Assembly: GCA_020636135.1 (NCBI GenBank)
Contig: JACJYK010000001.1
Location: 730,501-794,500, forward strand
Length of the DNA: 64,000 nt
DNA from: Lewinellaceae bacterium
Lineage (GTDB): Bacteria; Bacteroidota; Bacteroidia; Chitinophagales; Saprospiraceae
Direction of reading: 5' to 3'
Shown in pieces: positions 63,821-64,000 of this stretch. Under the pieces are notes generated by a model. It was not told the origin of the DNA and did no database searches. It worked only from the letters and a program-made list of their open reading frames with translations. The position numbers and the translations under genes are program-made. The first letter of the stretch is position 1, and each line of letters starts with the position of its first letter.

Positions 63821-64000
63821 ATGAGGAAAACTAACTCTCTTAAGTATCGCACTGCTATTGGAGAGTTCGTCCCAATAGTTGGTAAACTAAGGGCACTCGC
63901 CACAGGAACACTGTTGCTGCTTCTGGCTTTCGCAGGCCAGGTACAGGCACAAGAGTGTCCAATGGGCTGTACGAACATTAACTTGTCATTGGATACCATG
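63821..64000 (+). CDS. N-terminus of a further secreted giant-array protein (cut by right edge)
   Basis: The ATG at 63821 opens a frame that stays open to the window end (60 codons). It has a basic N-terminus, a long hydrophobic signal core ('LATGTLLLLLAFAGQVQAQ') and then 'ECPMGCTNINLSLDTM', which resembles the start of protein C ('ECLLNAADLVTINMDS'). It is therefore probably another member of the HYR/dockerin surface-protein family continuing the array. Domains beyond residue 60 are not visible, and the C-terminal sorting domain is only assumed. Confidence 0.7.
   Translation, partial: MRKTNSLKYRTAIGEFVPIVGKLRALATGTLLLLLAFAGQVQAQECPMGCTNINLSLDTM

Overview
The window looks like a chromosome segment of a Bacteroidota bacterium, most likely a Saprospiria/Saprospiraceae-type organism. 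The basis is the many secreted proteins ending in type IX secretion system (T9SS) sorting domains, a PorP/SprF-family protein, SprB-type repeats, a gliding-motility type B C-terminus, and many promoters that fit the Bacteroidota -7 consensus TAnnTTTG. No tRNA, rRNA, CRISPR array, insertion sequence or prophage was seen.

Left part, about 1-29,000: mixed housekeeping and accessory genes on both strands. It opens with the tail of a fatty-acid alpha-dioxygenase-like haem protein and, 2.1 kb on, a complete paralogue with a TPR-like N-terminus. Next come an ECF sigma factor, a DUF547 lipoprotein, two glycosyltransferases of the TIGR04282 and TIGR04283 types and a small zinc-finger anti-sigma-like protein, a set often seen around arsenosugar-type radical SAM loci; no radical SAM gene lies in the window. 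Core genes follow: a Crp/Fnr regulator, a phosphopantetheinyl transferase, gcvP, a FAH-family hydrolase, metK, a SET-domain protein, a lipoprotein, trpS, a RidA-family gene, rpmF and DUF177/yceD. Secreted T9SS proteins come next: an SprB-repeat protein, a large metzincin protease with a P-domain, and an animal-type haem peroxidase. An LpxL-type acyltransferase, a glycosylasparaginase and an orphan LuxR-type response regulator close this part.

Right part, 29,313 to the end: a nearly 35-kb array, all on the plus strand, of very large extracellular proteins (771 to 2066 residues). Five of them share one C-terminal cassette: carboxypeptidase-regulatory-like fold, dockerin-like EF-hand pair, a conserved linker, a cohesin-like beta-sandwich and a T9SS type A sorting domain. 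A sixth has the dockerin but no cohesin. Inside the array lie a protein with two N-terminal cohesin-like domains, SprB repeats and a type B C-terminus, and its likely PorP/SprF partner. A further member is cut by the right edge. The first two giants are tandem paralogues whose last 958 residues are identical, encoded by a 2.9-kb block that differs only at synonymous sites; the second also carries a beta-propeller insertion.

How it may work together (inference): T9SS exports and anchors these cysteine- and aromatic-rich proteins, and cohesin-dockerin contacts within and between them could build a surface layer, fibril or sheath. This array is the best candidate in the window for an undescribed system. 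Domain names rest on motif reading by eye; no profile search, structure prediction or alignment could be run.
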